A stretch of DNA of 17,993 bases from Chloroflexi bacterium UBA4736 (lineage in GTDB: Bacteria > Chloroflexota > Dormibacteria > Dormibacterales > Dormibacteraceae), in NCBI GenBank assembly GCA_002404015.1, contig DHIW01000078.1, positions 30,727 to 48,719 of the forward strand, in the 5' to 3' direction. Under the pieces are notes generated by a model. That model did not search any database. It had not been told where the DNA came from and was given only the letters and a program-made list of their open reading frames with translations. The translations under genes were made by a program, and so were the position numbers. Below are positions 1 through 7,309 of the stretch, piece after piece. The stretch's first letter is position 1. Every line of letters begins with the position of its first letter.

Positions 1-471
1 CTCGATCGGGTTCTGGGTCGCCAGCACAAAAAAAGGCGGCGGCAGCGGCTGAGCCCGGCCCTCGACCGTGACCTGGTGCTCCTGCATCGCCTCCAGGAGC
101 GCCGCCTGGGTCTTGGCAGGGGCCCGGTTGATCTCGTCCGCCAGCAGCAGGTTGGTGAAGATCGGGCCCGGCCGGAACTCGAACTCCGAGCTTCGCTGGT
201 TGAAGATCGAGGAGCCGGTGACATCCGACGGCATCAGGTCGGGAGTGAACTGGATGCGCTTGAAATCGAGCTCCAGGACCTGGGCGAAGGACCGCGCCAT
301 CAGCGTCTTGGCCAGCCCCGGGAAGTCCTCGATCAGAATGTGGCCGTCGGCCAGCAGGCCCATGAGGACCAGTTCCAGCGCGCCGCGCTTGCCGACGATG
401 ACGCGCTCGACCTCGGAGAGGATGCGCTCGGAGGTCTCGGCGACCTCGCGCAGCGCCTCGGCGGCCGTCAC
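1..471 (-). CDS. MoxR-family AAA+ ATPase (3' end outside window)
   Basis: MoxR ATPases are AAA+ chaperone-like proteins that act with membrane-anchored partners, often in complex maturation or envelope stress. About 157 N-terminal residues are visible. The Walker A region reads EDFPGLAKT at about residues 49-57, the degenerate form typical of MoxR. Walker B reads LLLADEINR, followed by AALLEAMQE and FVLATQNPIE, a sensor-1 region matching the family. The rest lies beyond the left edge. I chose the GTG at 471-469, one base after the stop of the upstream gene. An in-frame TTG 15 nt further upstream is possible, but no ATG is available. The order DUF4129 protein, small membrane protein, MoxR on one strand is a known operon type that usually continues with DUF58 or transglutaminase-like genes. 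Family assignment is secure; the substrate is unknown. Confidence 0.93.
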   Translation of the reverse strand, partial: MTAAEALREVAETSERILSEVERVIVGKRGALELVLMGLLADGHILIEDFPGLAKTLMARSFAQVLELDFKRIQFTPDLMPSDVTGSSIFNQRSSEFEFRPGPIFTNLLLADEINRAPAKTQAALLEAMQEHQVTVEGRAQPLPPPFFVLATQNPIE

Positions 472-472
472 C

Positions 473-991
473 TCAGAGCGAGCCAAGGCGCTCCACCATG
501 GCTCGCAGGCTGGCCAGATCGATGCCCCGGGCGTGGCGGTCAGCCGGCGGCTCCCGGTCGGGCCTTACCACGTCCCAGAGCTCGGGCCCGAGCAGCGTCG
601 CGCCGTCCGCCAGGCTGGCCCCCCGGCCACCGAGCCGGTGCTCGGCGATCCGGACCAAGTGCGGCCGGAGCCGGAAGTGGACGTCGAAGGCGGTGCTCAG
701 GGCGAAGGCGGCCGCGTGCTCGATCTCCTCCAGCTGGCGAAGTCGCTCGGGGCGGCGCGGCCGGCGCCGCCGGCGCCACCAGGCGGCCGGCAGGGAGGCC
801 GGCCCATCATCGAAGTCGCGGCCCCGGAGACCGGCGGCGGCAGCGCCGGCCACTCCGATCACCGCCAGGCCGATCGCGTAGAGCTCCAGGGCAGCGCCCA
901 GCGGGGCGTGGACGAGGAGCGCGGCCACCAGCACGCCGGTGGCGATCAGGCCCAGGGAAAGCGCCTGGCGCACGATGGGGTCAGACGGCAA
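473..991 (-). CDS. Small two-TM membrane protein of the MoxR/DUF4129 operon
   Basis: The predicted protein has 172 residues and I do not recognise its family. Two hydrophobic helices lie at about residues 8-27 (ALSLGLIATGVLVAALLVHA) and 33-55, followed by an Arg-rich stretch (WWRRRRRPRRPERLR) that should face the cytoplasm. A soluble C-terminal half of roughly 90 residues ends with HARGIDLASLRAMVERLGSL. The ATG overlaps the end of the DUF4129 gene by 11 bp, and its stop lies one base before the MoxR start, so translation is probably coupled. Position suggests a membrane adaptor between the DUF4129 protein and the ATPase; this is inference from gene order only. Confidence 0.8.
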   Translation of the reverse strand: MPSDPIVRQALSLGLIATGVLVAALLVHAPLGAALELYAIGLAVIGVAGAAAAGLRGRDFDDGPASLPAAWWRRRRRPRRPERLRQLEEIEHAAAFALSTAFDVHFRLRPHLVRIAEHRLGGRGASLADGATLLGPELWDVVRPDREPPADRHARGIDLASLRAMVERLGSL

Positions 992-1859
992 GCGGTTTCT
1001 CCCGGGCCGCGCGCAGCTCGCGCAGCTGGTCGCGGATGGCCACCAGGGCGCTCAGGGCTTCCTCGCGCATGTGCGCCATGACCTCGTGCTGGCTGAAGCG
1101 GGCCCACTCGTAGAGGTCGGCCAGGCGCGTCATGGCGTCCGGCAACTCGAGCTCGGCTCGGGCGCGGGCAACGTACTCCAGCGGCGCCTCGGGATCGCGC
1201 CTCGGCAGGCCGGCGGACGCCAGCACGCGCTCCATCCTCGCATACGCCGCGATCACCGCCCGCCGCGGGTCTGCCTCGGCGAGCACGTCGTCGACGGCGT
1301 CATCGAATACCTCCTCCAGGGCGGCGGCCAGCTTCCAATCCCGGCGGTTGCTCCGAGCGCCGCCGCGCAGGCGCCGGTACGCGATCACGGCCGTCGTCGC
1401 CACCAGCAAGGCCACGATGGCCAGGGCGATCCAGTCCAGGCCCGTGAAGCCGCCGTTGGCCGGCCCGGTCCTGATGCCGTTCTGGCCGCCGCCTCCGCCC
1501 CCGCCCGGAAGGCCGGCCTGGAGGGCACCCAGCCGGAGCCGGGAGAGTGTCAAGGCCGCCACCCCGGCCGTGAGCACCGGCACCAGCAGCCAGAGCCACG
1601 ATCGGCGCTGCGGACGCGGCAGCTCGGGGGCCTCGGGGTCCGGCCAGAGGGCCCAGATGCAGAGGCCCAGGAACAGCACGACCAGCAGCAGCGACAGGTA
1701 GAACAGGGAGTCCAGCAGCACCCGGCTCACCATTGCAGGCGTTTCCAGGCCCGCGGCCCCCGATCCCTCCGGGCGGGAGGCCAGGGCGACCAGGCCGAGC
1801 AGCAGCGCCGCGGCCAGGATCACCGCAACCAGTGTCGGGCGTTTCACCGGTTGCTCCAC
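981..1859 (-). CDS. DUF4129 domain membrane protein
   Basis: The 292-residue protein has an N-terminal hydrophobic segment at about residues 10-27 and three more TM helices at about 45-70, 85-105 and 145-162. A poly-glycine linker (GGGGGGG) sits between the third and fourth. The cytoplasmic C-terminal domain resembles DUF4129: AVIAAYARMERVLASAGL, then DPEAPLEYVARA, then LADLYEWARFS. That domain is usually found fused to transglutaminase-like proteins or encoded beside MoxR ATPases, and its biochemical role is not established. The start is GTG at 1859. It is supported by a TAAACT hexamer ending six bases upstream and a TGGACA -35 box 16 bp further, which implies a leaderless mRNA. It is first gene of a minus-strand operon and diverges from the alcohol dehydrogenase. 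Confidence 0.88.
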   Translation of the reverse strand: MEQPVKRPTLVAVILAAALLLGLVALASRPEGSGAAGLETPAMVSRVLLDSLFYLSLLLVVLFLGLCIWALWPDPEAPELPRPQRRSWLWLLVPVLTAGVAALTLSRLRLGALQAGLPGGGGGGGQNGIRTGPANGGFTGLDWIALAIVALLVATTAVIAYRRLRGGARSNRRDWKLAAALEEVFDDAVDDVLAEADPRRAVIAAYARMERVLASAGLPRRDPEAPLEYVARARAELELPDAMTRLADLYEWARFSQHEVMAHMREEALSALVAIRDQLRELRAAREKPLAV

Positions 1860-1865
1860 GTCTGG

Positions 1866-1893
1866 AGTTTAGTCACCACGCCTATCATGTCCA
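1866..1893 (-). promoter_or_regulatory. Promoter of the DUF4129-MoxR operon (leaderless)
   Basis: On the minus strand a TGGACA -35 box (1893-1888) is followed by a 16-bp spacer and a TAAACT -10 box (1871-1866). The GTG start at 1859 is six bases after the -10 box, so transcription would begin at or next to the start codon and leave no room for a Shine-Dalgarno site. A TATCAT hexamer on the plus strand at 1883-1888 is a weaker candidate -10 for the divergent alcohol dehydrogenase, 12 nt before its ATG. Confidence 0.6.
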
Positions 1894-1900
1894 GCACTTC

Positions 1901-3004
1901 ATGAAGGCCGCGGTGCTGCGCCAGACCGGCGCCCCTCTCCAGATCGAGCAATTGGCGCTCGACCCGCCTCGCGCCGGCGAGGTCCGCGTCCGGATCGAGG
2001 CCGCGGGCGTCTGCCACAGCGACTACCACTACATGAAGGGCGACCTCGCCCACCCCCTCCCGGTCGTATTGGGCCACGAGGGCGCCGGGATCGTCGAGGA
2101 GGTCGGGGCGGGTGTGACCTCGGTGGCGCCGGGCGACCACGTGGTGCTGCTGTGGCGAACGAGCTGCGGTCGCTGCGAGTTCTGCAACCGGGGCAAGCCG
2201 GCGCTCTGCAGCCTGGGGGCCGGCATCCGCGCCTCCGGGATGCTGATGGACGGCACCTCCCGGCTGCACGCGTCCTCCGGCGAGGAGATGCACCACTTCC
2301 TGGGCGTCTCCTGCTTCGCGGAGGAGGCGGTCTGCCCGGAGGCGGCCGTCCTCAAGATCCCCCACGACGTGCCCTTGCCGATCGCGGCGCTGGCCGGCTG
2401 CTCAGTGATGACCGGGGTCGGCGCGGTCATCAACACAGCCCGGGTCGAGCCGGGCAGCAGCGTGCTCGTCATCGGCGCGGGCGGCGTTGGCCTCTCGGTG
2501 GTCATGGGTGCCGTGCTCGCCGGCGCGGGTCAGATCATCGCCGCCGACCTGGCGGAGCCCAAGTTGGAGCTGGCCCGCTCGTTCGGCGCCACCCACGTGG
2601 TGAACGCTGCCTCCGAGGACGTCGTCAAGACGGTGCGAGGGCTGACGGGTGAGGGCGTGGACTACTCGTTCGAGGTGATTGGCAACGTTGAGACGATGGC
2701 CCAGGCCGTACGCGCGGTGCGGCGGGCGGGCGTGGCCACGTTGGTCGGCATCGCCCAGATGGGCGCCACCTTCTCAGTCAACGCGCTGGACCTGGTGCTC
2801 CAGGAGAAGTCGATCCGGGGCTCGATCTACGGATCGACCCGGCCCGCGGCCGATTTCCCACGCCTCTTCGAGCTGTACAAGTCCGGCCGGCTGCCACTGG
2901 ACCGGCTGCTCACGCGCCGCTACCCGCTCGAGGAGATCAACGAGGCCTACCAGGCCATGCTCGGGGGCGAGGTCGCCCGCTCGGTCGTCATCCCACACGG
3001 CTAG
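1901..3004 (+). CDS. Zinc-dependent alcohol dehydrogenase (class III-like, NAD)
   Basis: A medium-chain zinc alcohol dehydrogenase of 367 residues that interconverts alcohols and aldehydes with NAD. Catalytic zinc ligands are visible as C38 (GVCHSD), H59 (GHEGAG) and C167 (AGCSVMTG). The structural zinc lobe CGRCEFCNRGKPALC supplies C89, C92, C95 and C103. The Rossmann motif GAGGVG is near residue 192, and D216 (AADLAE) favours NAD over NADP. Length and lobe fit the class III / NDMA-type branch. The ATG at 1901 begins the conserved N-terminus MKAAVLRQTG; the reading frame stays open to 1733, but that extension overlaps the divergent gene and has no homology-like character. No Shine-Dalgarno site is visible. 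Its TAG stop lies inside the left CTAG of a MITE-like element. The substrate cannot be read from sequence. Confidence 0.93.
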   Translation: MKAAVLRQTGAPLQIEQLALDPPRAGEVRVRIEAAGVCHSDYHYMKGDLAHPLPVVLGHEGAGIVEEVGAGVTSVAPGDHVVLLWRTSCGRCEFCNRGKPALCSLGAGIRASGMLMDGTSRLHASSGEEMHHFLGVSCFAEEAVCPEAAVLKIPHDVPLPIAALAGCSVMTGVGAVINTARVEPGSSVLVIGAGGVGLSVVMGAVLAGAGQIIAADLAEPKLELARSFGATHVVNAASEDVVKTVRGLTGEGVDYSFEVIGNVETMAQAVRAVRRAGVATLVGIAQMGATFSVNALDLVLQEKSIRGSIYGSTRPAADFPRLFELYKSGRLPLDRLLTRRYPLEEINEAYQAMLGGEVARSVVIPHG

Positions 3005-3184
3005 CAGGGTGCTGAAAAAGGTCGGCGAGGGATTCGGTGACCAGGTGGCCCAGATCCTAGGCGACTCCGAGAACCGGAGCAAAGCGTATTGGAGATACGC
3101 GTCGCGAGGATCGCAGGAGTCAACGACGGAGATGGGCGCCTGAGCGCCGAAGCACCGCCGATTCCTTTTTCAGCGGCCTGCTAG
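3001..3184. mobile_element. MITE-like element, ~184 bp, with CTAG ends
   Basis: Two ends form an imperfect terminal inverted repeat of about 27-29 bp. The left end (3001-3027) begins CTAGCAGGGTGCTGAAAAAG. The right end (3156-3184), read on the minus strand, begins CTAGCAGGCCGCTGAAAAAG. Both then reach a TCGGCG block. The GCTGAAAAA core resembles terminal repeats of IS5/IS1182-type elements, and CTAG could be their target duplication. No transposase is encoded. The interior carries a perfect hairpin, GCGTAT/ATACGC (3084-3100), and a GGCGC/GCGCC hairpin near 3136-3148. It is best read as a non-autonomous element or internally deleted IS relic. The left CTAG provides the stop codon of the alcohol dehydrogenase, and the right end lies about 30 bp from the next gene's -10 box. 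Confidence 0.72.
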
Positions 3185-3212
3185 GGTCTTTTCGGACGGC
3201 TGGGTGCTGCCC

Positions 3213-3218
3213 TAAGCT
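3213..3218 (+). promoter_or_regulatory. Candidate -10 box of the Cys-rich gene (leaderless)
   Basis: TAAGCT ends six bases before the GTG at 3225. No convincing -35 box is seen; TTCGGA at 3191-3196 is the nearest option. Spacing matches that at 1859 and 11383, and it supports GTG 3225 as the original start of the frameshifted gene. Confidence 0.45.
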
Positions 3219-3224
3219 CCGACC

Positions 3225-3873
3225 GTGGCTCGACCCGCTGACGCCTGTCCTTACCCCCGGCCGTTCCCAGCGGGGTTCGACAACTGCCCGACGTTCAACC
3301 CGCAGCTCTACGTGCCCCCTGTCCAGCCGCAACGAGCCGATGGCCGCGATCCGAAGCTGCGGCTTCCTGGAAGGCGGCCAGACCGAGACCGGCCACTTCT
3401 ATGCGTGCTGCCGGCTGGGCGACGCCCAGGCTCGCCTGGACTGGCTGAAGCGGCTGGACCCGGAGCGGCTGGCCCTGTTGAAGACCTTCCGGCAAGCGCT
3501 CTCGATGGCCGTCGCCGACGCCGCCGAGCACCTCTGGGCCCTGAAAGGCCGCCAGCTGCATGCCCGGCGCTCGCTGGATCTCGACGACGAGCGCAAGGCG
3601 TCGGCGGAGCTGGACAAGGGGGCCAGGGATTTCGAGAAGGTCGTCGAGACCTTCCTGGACGGCAACGCGGGGCCAATGGCCAGGCTGGGCCTCCCCCGCG
3701 AGGACACGAGCCGCCTGATCCGCGAGCTCCTCGACGACATGGTGATGCGGCGGAGCGCCGACACCGGACCGGTGCCGGTCTCGGCGGAGCTGCTGAGCCG
3801 GTTCCCGCCCGAGGTCCGAGCCATCTTCCAGCCCTATGAGGCCAGCCGGCCAGAGCCCTCGGAGACGCCTTAG
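3225..3873 (+). pseudogene. Cys-rich protein of unknown function, split by a +1 frameshift
   Basis: The gene reads in two frames. The first, from GTG 3225, encodes a Cys/Pro-rich N-terminus with CPYPRPFPAGFDNCPTF and then QLYVP. The second is open to the TAG at 3871-3873 and contains RSCGFLEGG, GHFYACCRLGD and a long helical region to the end. Dropping one C from the CCCCC run at 3315-3319 joins them as QLYVP-LSSRNEP-MAAIRSCGF, giving an uninterrupted 215-residue protein. The Cys pattern (two in the first frame, then SCG and ACC) suggests a small metal- or disulfide-stabilised N-terminal module with a helical C-terminal domain of about 150 residues. If the shift is genuine, ATG 3340 could still express a 177-residue C-terminal product. 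The stop overlaps the convergent GMC gene's stop by four bases. The family is not recognised by name. Confidence 0.7.
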
Positions 3874-5458
3874 CCCGGATCCACCGACTGGCGGATCAGG
3901 TCGGCCGCCTTCTCCGCGATCATCATGGTCGGCGCGTTCGTGTTGCCGCGGACGACGGTGGGCATGATCGAGGCGTCCACGACGCGCAGCCCGGCCAGCC
4001 CGCGCACGCGCAGCTCGTCGTCGACGACCGCCATCGCGTCGGCGCCCATCCTGCAGGTGCCGACCGGGTGGTAGAGAGTCGAGCTCTTGCGCCGGATGAA
4101 CGCGTCGGCCCCGCCTCGCCCAGGGGCTCGTCCCAGACCTGGATCTCCTCGGCGCCAAGCTCAGCGAGCGGGCCCTGCGCCGCGATGCGGCGGCCGAGGT
4201 GGACGCCCTTCTTGATGACGCTCAGATCCGCGCCCTCGGCGTCTGAGAAGTAGTTGGCGCGGATGACCGGCGGCGCCGCCGGGTCGTTGGAGGCAAGGCT
4301 GATCGTGCCGGTGCTCCTGGGCGTCAGGAGCATCACGCCGAGCGTGAAGCCGTGCTCCGTGACCTCCGCCTCCTCGCCACCGCTGTACAGGGCCGGGGCG
4401 AAGACGTACTGCAGGTCGGGCGCCCCCAGCGAGGGGTCTGAGCGCACGAAGGCGCTGCCCTCGGCCACGTTCGAGGTGAGCATCCCGCGACCGCGCAGGA
4501 GAAAGGCAGCCAGCGGGCGGCGCCCGGTCGCGTTGAGCAGCGAGATCGGCCTGGAGACCCGGTAGTGCAGCCCGGTCGCGACGTGGTCCTGGAGGTTCCG
4601 GCCCACGCCCGGCAGCGCGTGCACGACCGTGACACCGGCCGCCTCCAGCACCTCCGGCGGGCCGATGCCGGACAGCATCAGGAGCTGGGGTGAGTTGATG
4701 GCTCCCCCGCAGAGGATGACCTCCCGCCGAGCCTGCTCGGCGATCTCGGCGGCGCCGGCGATCGGCCGCGAGCTGACTCCGACGGCCCGGCCGCCCTCTA
4801 CGAGAACCCGCGTCACGAGCGCGCCGGTGACGACCTTGAGGTTGGGACGCCCCATCGCCGGCATCAGGTAGGCGGACGCGGAGCTCCAGCGCCGGCCGTT
4901 CTTCTGCGTCACCTGGACCACGCCCGCACCGTCCTGCGCCGGGCCGTTGAAGTCGACGACGGCCGGCAGCCCGGCCCGCTCGGCCGCGGCCAAGAACGCG
5001 TGCGTCATCGGGTTCACGTAACGCAGGTCGGCGACGTTGAGGGGTCCGCCGGCGCCGTGAAACTCCCCGGCGCCGCGCTCGTTGCTCTCTGACTTCTTGA
5101 AGTAGGGCAGCACCTCCCGGAAGCTCCAGCCTTCGTTGCCGAGCTTTTCCCAACCGTCGTAGTCGGTGGCATTGCCGCGCATGTAGACCATGGCGTTGAT
5201 CGAGGAGCTGCCGCCCAGGGTGCGGCCGCGCGGCCAGTAGATCTCGCGGCCGCCCAGCTCCGGCTCGGGGGCCGTGCTGTAGTTCCAGTCGACTTCAGTC
5301 CGGAACAGTTGGGAGAACGCGATCGGAACCTGGATCTCCCGCCTGGTGGCGGCGGGCCCGGCCTCCAGTAGAAGGACCCGGGTGCCCGGGTCCTCGCTCA
5401 GGCGGGCGGCCAGCACACAGCCCGCGGAGCCGGCGCCGACGATCACGTAGTCATACAT
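3870..5458 (-). pseudogene. GMC-family oxidoreductase (choline dehydrogenase-like), frameshifted near the C-terminus
   Basis: GMC flavoenzymes oxidise alcohols with FAD. The N-terminal dinucleotide fold VIVGAGSAG starts near residue 5. GMC signature 1 (GRTLGGSSSINAMVYMRG) lies at about residues 78-95, and signature 2 is seen as GGAINSPQLLMLSGIGP. After about residue 449 the frame changes at a C4 run (plus strand 4109-4112), where one base appears to be missing. The uncorrected frame ends in an Arg/Ser-rich tail of about 60 residues, stopping at 3923. The other frame encodes the expected end: [11 protein letters not shown], then [12 protein letters not shown] with the catalytic His, then [19 protein letters not shown], stopping at TAA 3872-3870. 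Corrected, the protein has 529 residues, normal for the family. As written, it lacks the active-site His and Asn. The ATG at 5458 has an AGGGAG Shine-Dalgarno sequence and follows the acyl-CoA dehydrogenase remnant by 13 bp. Confidence 0.85.
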
Positions 5459-5471
5459 CGGGACACTCCCT

Positions 5472-5639
5472 TCACAGGCCCAGTCGGGCCGCGATCACCT
5501 CGTTCATGATCTCGGTCGTCCCGCCGCCGAACTCGCCCCTGGCCTCCCACTCGGCGAGGCTGGGCACTACCTCCCTATGAGCGAAGCGCCGTACCGTCTC
5601 CCGCAGCATGGCCTGTTCCGGGGTCAGGGTCTCCGGCAC
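5472..5639 (-). pseudogene. Acyl-CoA dehydrogenase remnant with its central ~330 residues missing
   Basis: The 55-residue frame from GTG 5639 begins like an acyl-CoA dehydrogenase (LTPEQAMLRETVRRFAHREV, then EWEARGEF). It then jumps directly to a typical C-terminus, GGGTTEIMNEVIAARLGL. Enzymes of this family are about 380 residues and oxidise acyl-CoA thioesters with FAD; everything between the N-terminal helix and the C-terminal tail is absent. The junction falls at RGEF|GGG. An in-frame internal deletion of about 1 kb explains this best; an assembly collapse is the alternative. The reading frame stays open upstream to 5684, but GTG 5639 fits family N-termini and has a TACGAT hexamer seven bases upstream. 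It overlaps the end of the kinase gene by 65 bp and would have formed an operon with the GMC gene. Confidence 0.8.
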
Positions 5640-7221
5640 CGCTGAGATCGTACGCGGCGGCGGCCAGCCTGACCGTGAAGGCACTTCCCCGGCCGACCTC
5701 GCTGACCAGCCCGATCGAGCCGCCCATCAGCTCGGTGAGCCGGCGGCTGAGTGCGAGCCCGAGGCCGGTCCCGTCCTGCTTGCGCGCGCGGCCGGACTCG
5801 ACCTGGAAGAACTGCTTGAAGATCTCCTCCTGCTGGTCGGGCGGGATGCCGATGCCGTTGTCCGCCACCGTGATGAGGACGAACTCGCCCTCCCGGTGCG
5901 CCGCCAGCTCCACCCGGCCTCCGGTCGCGGTGAACTTGATCGCGTTGGATAGCAGGTTCGAGAGCACCTGGATCAGACGGCCGGGGTCGGCCTGGACGCT
6001 CAGCCCTTCTGCCGGCCGGCTGACCAGCTCGATCCCCTTGGCCTCGAGGGCGGGGCGCGACCTGATTAGGGTCTCCTCGAGGACGCCGGCGATGCGGACA
6101 CTCTGCCGGGCCACGTGCACCTGCCCGGCCGCGACCTGGGAGAGGTCCAGGATGTCGTTCACAAGCGAGAGCAGGTGGTGCCCGCTCGCATCGATGTGAC
6201 CCAGGTATCGCGCCTGCCGGGGATCCAGCTCGCCGAAGGTGCCGCTCGAGAGCAGCTGGGTGAAGCCAAGTATGGAGTTGAGAGGGGTGCGCAGCTCGTG
6301 GCTCATCGTGGCCAGGAAGCGCGACTTCTCCTCGCTCTCCCGGCGCGCGGCTGCCGCCTCCAGGCGCTCTGAGATATCCCGCGAGACCCCCATCAGCGCG
6401 ATCGGCTGGCCCTCGGCGTCGCGGATCGCGGAGAGCGTCAACTCGGCCGGCACAAGCCCGCGCAGATCGTTGAGCGCCCCGTAGGCCACCCGCTCGGGCC
6501 GGTCCTGGCTGAGGACGCGGCGCGTGCCGGCCGCCAAGGCAGCCCGGTCTTCGGGGGCTACAAACTCATACAGGCTGCGGCCGGCCAGGGCAGCCCGCCC
6601 GCCCATTCCGTAGAGCTCCCGGGCCTGCTGGTTGGCCATCAGGATGCGGCCATCCAGGTCGGTGACAGTGATCGAATCGGGGGAGGTCTCGACAAGCGTT
6701 CGATACCGCAGCTCGCTCTCGCGAAGCGCGTCCTCGACCAGCCGGCGGTCGCTGATGTCGAGCAACAGGCCCTGCACGTAGGCTTTTCGACCTGGCTCGG
6801 CGGCGACCACGTGCGCTCGGTGGTGGATCCAGACCTGGCGGCCGTCCCGGGCGTAGATCCGGTACTCGATGTTCAGCGGCATTGCGGTCGCCCGCATCTG
6901 CCGGTAGGCCGCGAGCACGTAGAGCCGGTCCTCGGGGAATATCTGGGCGGTCCAGGAGTGGTGTCCGGAGGTCCAGTCGACCGGGGGGACGCCGGTCAGG
7001 ACCTCGACCTGGGGGCTGATGTAGCGGATCGCGAGATCGCCGTCGGCGTCGCCCGTGTAGACCACGGCCGGCATCTGCTCCACCATCGCGCGCAGCAGCC
7101 GCTCAGCCTCCGCCCGGCGGGCGCGCTCCTTCTGCAAGGTCGCTTCGAGTACGTCAGGGGACCCGGCGCCGGGACGCCATTCAGCCATGCGTTGATTGAA
7201 GTCGAGCCTTCCGTCAACCAC
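5575..7221 (-). CDS. Soluble PAS-PAS hybrid-free sensor histidine kinase
   Basis: A 548-residue two-component kinase with no TM segment, so a cytoplasmic sensor. A short coiled coil (about 28-45) precedes PAS 1 (about 45-160, ending in the PAC-like GLLLDISDRR) and PAS 2 (about 170-285, ending in GVSRDISERL). The H box FLATMSHELRTPLNSILGF puts the phospho-accepting His at 308. The N box NLLSNAIKFT is near 422, G1 DNGIGIP near 454 and G2 GTGLGLAL near 484. No response regulator is adjacent, so it is an orphan, and the PAS ligands are unknown. The GTG at 7221 gives this length; ATG 7185 (MAEWRPG) is an equally reasonable start, since neither has a clear Shine-Dalgarno site. The last ~25 residues after FTVRLAAAA are unusual and overlap the next gene, perhaps reflecting a lost stop codon. 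Confidence 0.92.
   Translation of the reverse strand: MVDGRLDFNQRMAEWRPGAGSPDVLEATLQKERARRAEAERLLRAMVEQMPAVVYTGDADGDLAIRYISPQVEVLTGVPPVDWTSGHHSWTAQIFPEDRLYVLAAYRQMRATAMPLNIEYRIYARDGRQVWIHHRAHVVAAEPGRKAYVQGLLLDISDRRLVEDALRESELRYRTLVETSPDSITVTDLDGRILMANQQARELYGMGGRAALAGRSLYEFVAPEDRAALAAGTRRVLSQDRPERVAYGALNDLRGLVPAELTLSAIRDAEGQPIALMGVSRDISERLEAAAARRESEEKSRFLATMSHELRTPLNSILGFTQLLSSGTFGELDPRQARYLGHIDASGHHLLSLVNDILDLSQVAAGQVHVARQSVRIAGVLEETLIRSRPALEAKGIELVSRPAEGLSVQADPGRLIQVLSNLLSNAIKFTATGGRVELAAHREGEFVLITVADNGIGIPPDQQEEIFKQFFQVESGRARKQDGTGLGLALSRRLTELMGGSIGLVSEVGRGSAFTVRLAAAAYDLSGAGDPDPGTGHAAGDGTALRS
5647..5652 (-). promoter_or_regulatory. Candidate -10 box of the acyl-CoA dehydrogenase remnant
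   Basis: TACGAT on the minus strand ends seven bases before GTG 5639 and lies inside the last codons of the kinase gene. No clear -35 box is seen. It suggests that the remnant and the GMC gene had their own leaderless promoter. Confidence 0.4.
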
Positions 7222-7276
7222 GGGTCGGTCGAGGGTCAGACCGCCGTCAAGGCACCTTCAAACCGGCTCCATCGAC

Positions 7277-7309
7277 ATATTTACTATCAAGATTTGCAAT
7301 AGTAATACT
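7277..7309. promoter_or_regulatory. AT-rich symmetrical divergent promoter region of kinase and topoisomerase genes
   Basis: This short AT-rich patch in otherwise GC-rich DNA contains a perfect 7-bp inverted repeat, TTACTAT (7281-7287) and ATAGTAA (7299-7305), separated by 11 bp. Each arm contains TACTAT, a TANNNT -10 candidate, one facing each gene. The plus-strand copy lies 22 nt before the topoisomerase GTG; the minus-strand copy lies about 80-115 nt before the two possible kinase starts. The dyad could also be an operator bound by a dimeric regulator. Confidence 0.5.

Noticed and set aside
27..34. A7-8 run that might mark a frameshift in the MoxR gene
   Set aside because: The frame continues correctly through it (PPPFFVLATQNP), matching the family.
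68..1113. Overlapping plus-strand frames opposite MoxR and its neighbours
   Set aside because: They are antisense to a coherent three-gene minus-strand operon and have no family-like sequence.
1733..1900. N-terminal extension of the alcohol dehydrogenase
   Set aside because: It is Pro/Arg/Gly-rich, overlaps the divergent gene and its promoter, and the family N-terminus begins exactly at ATG 1901.
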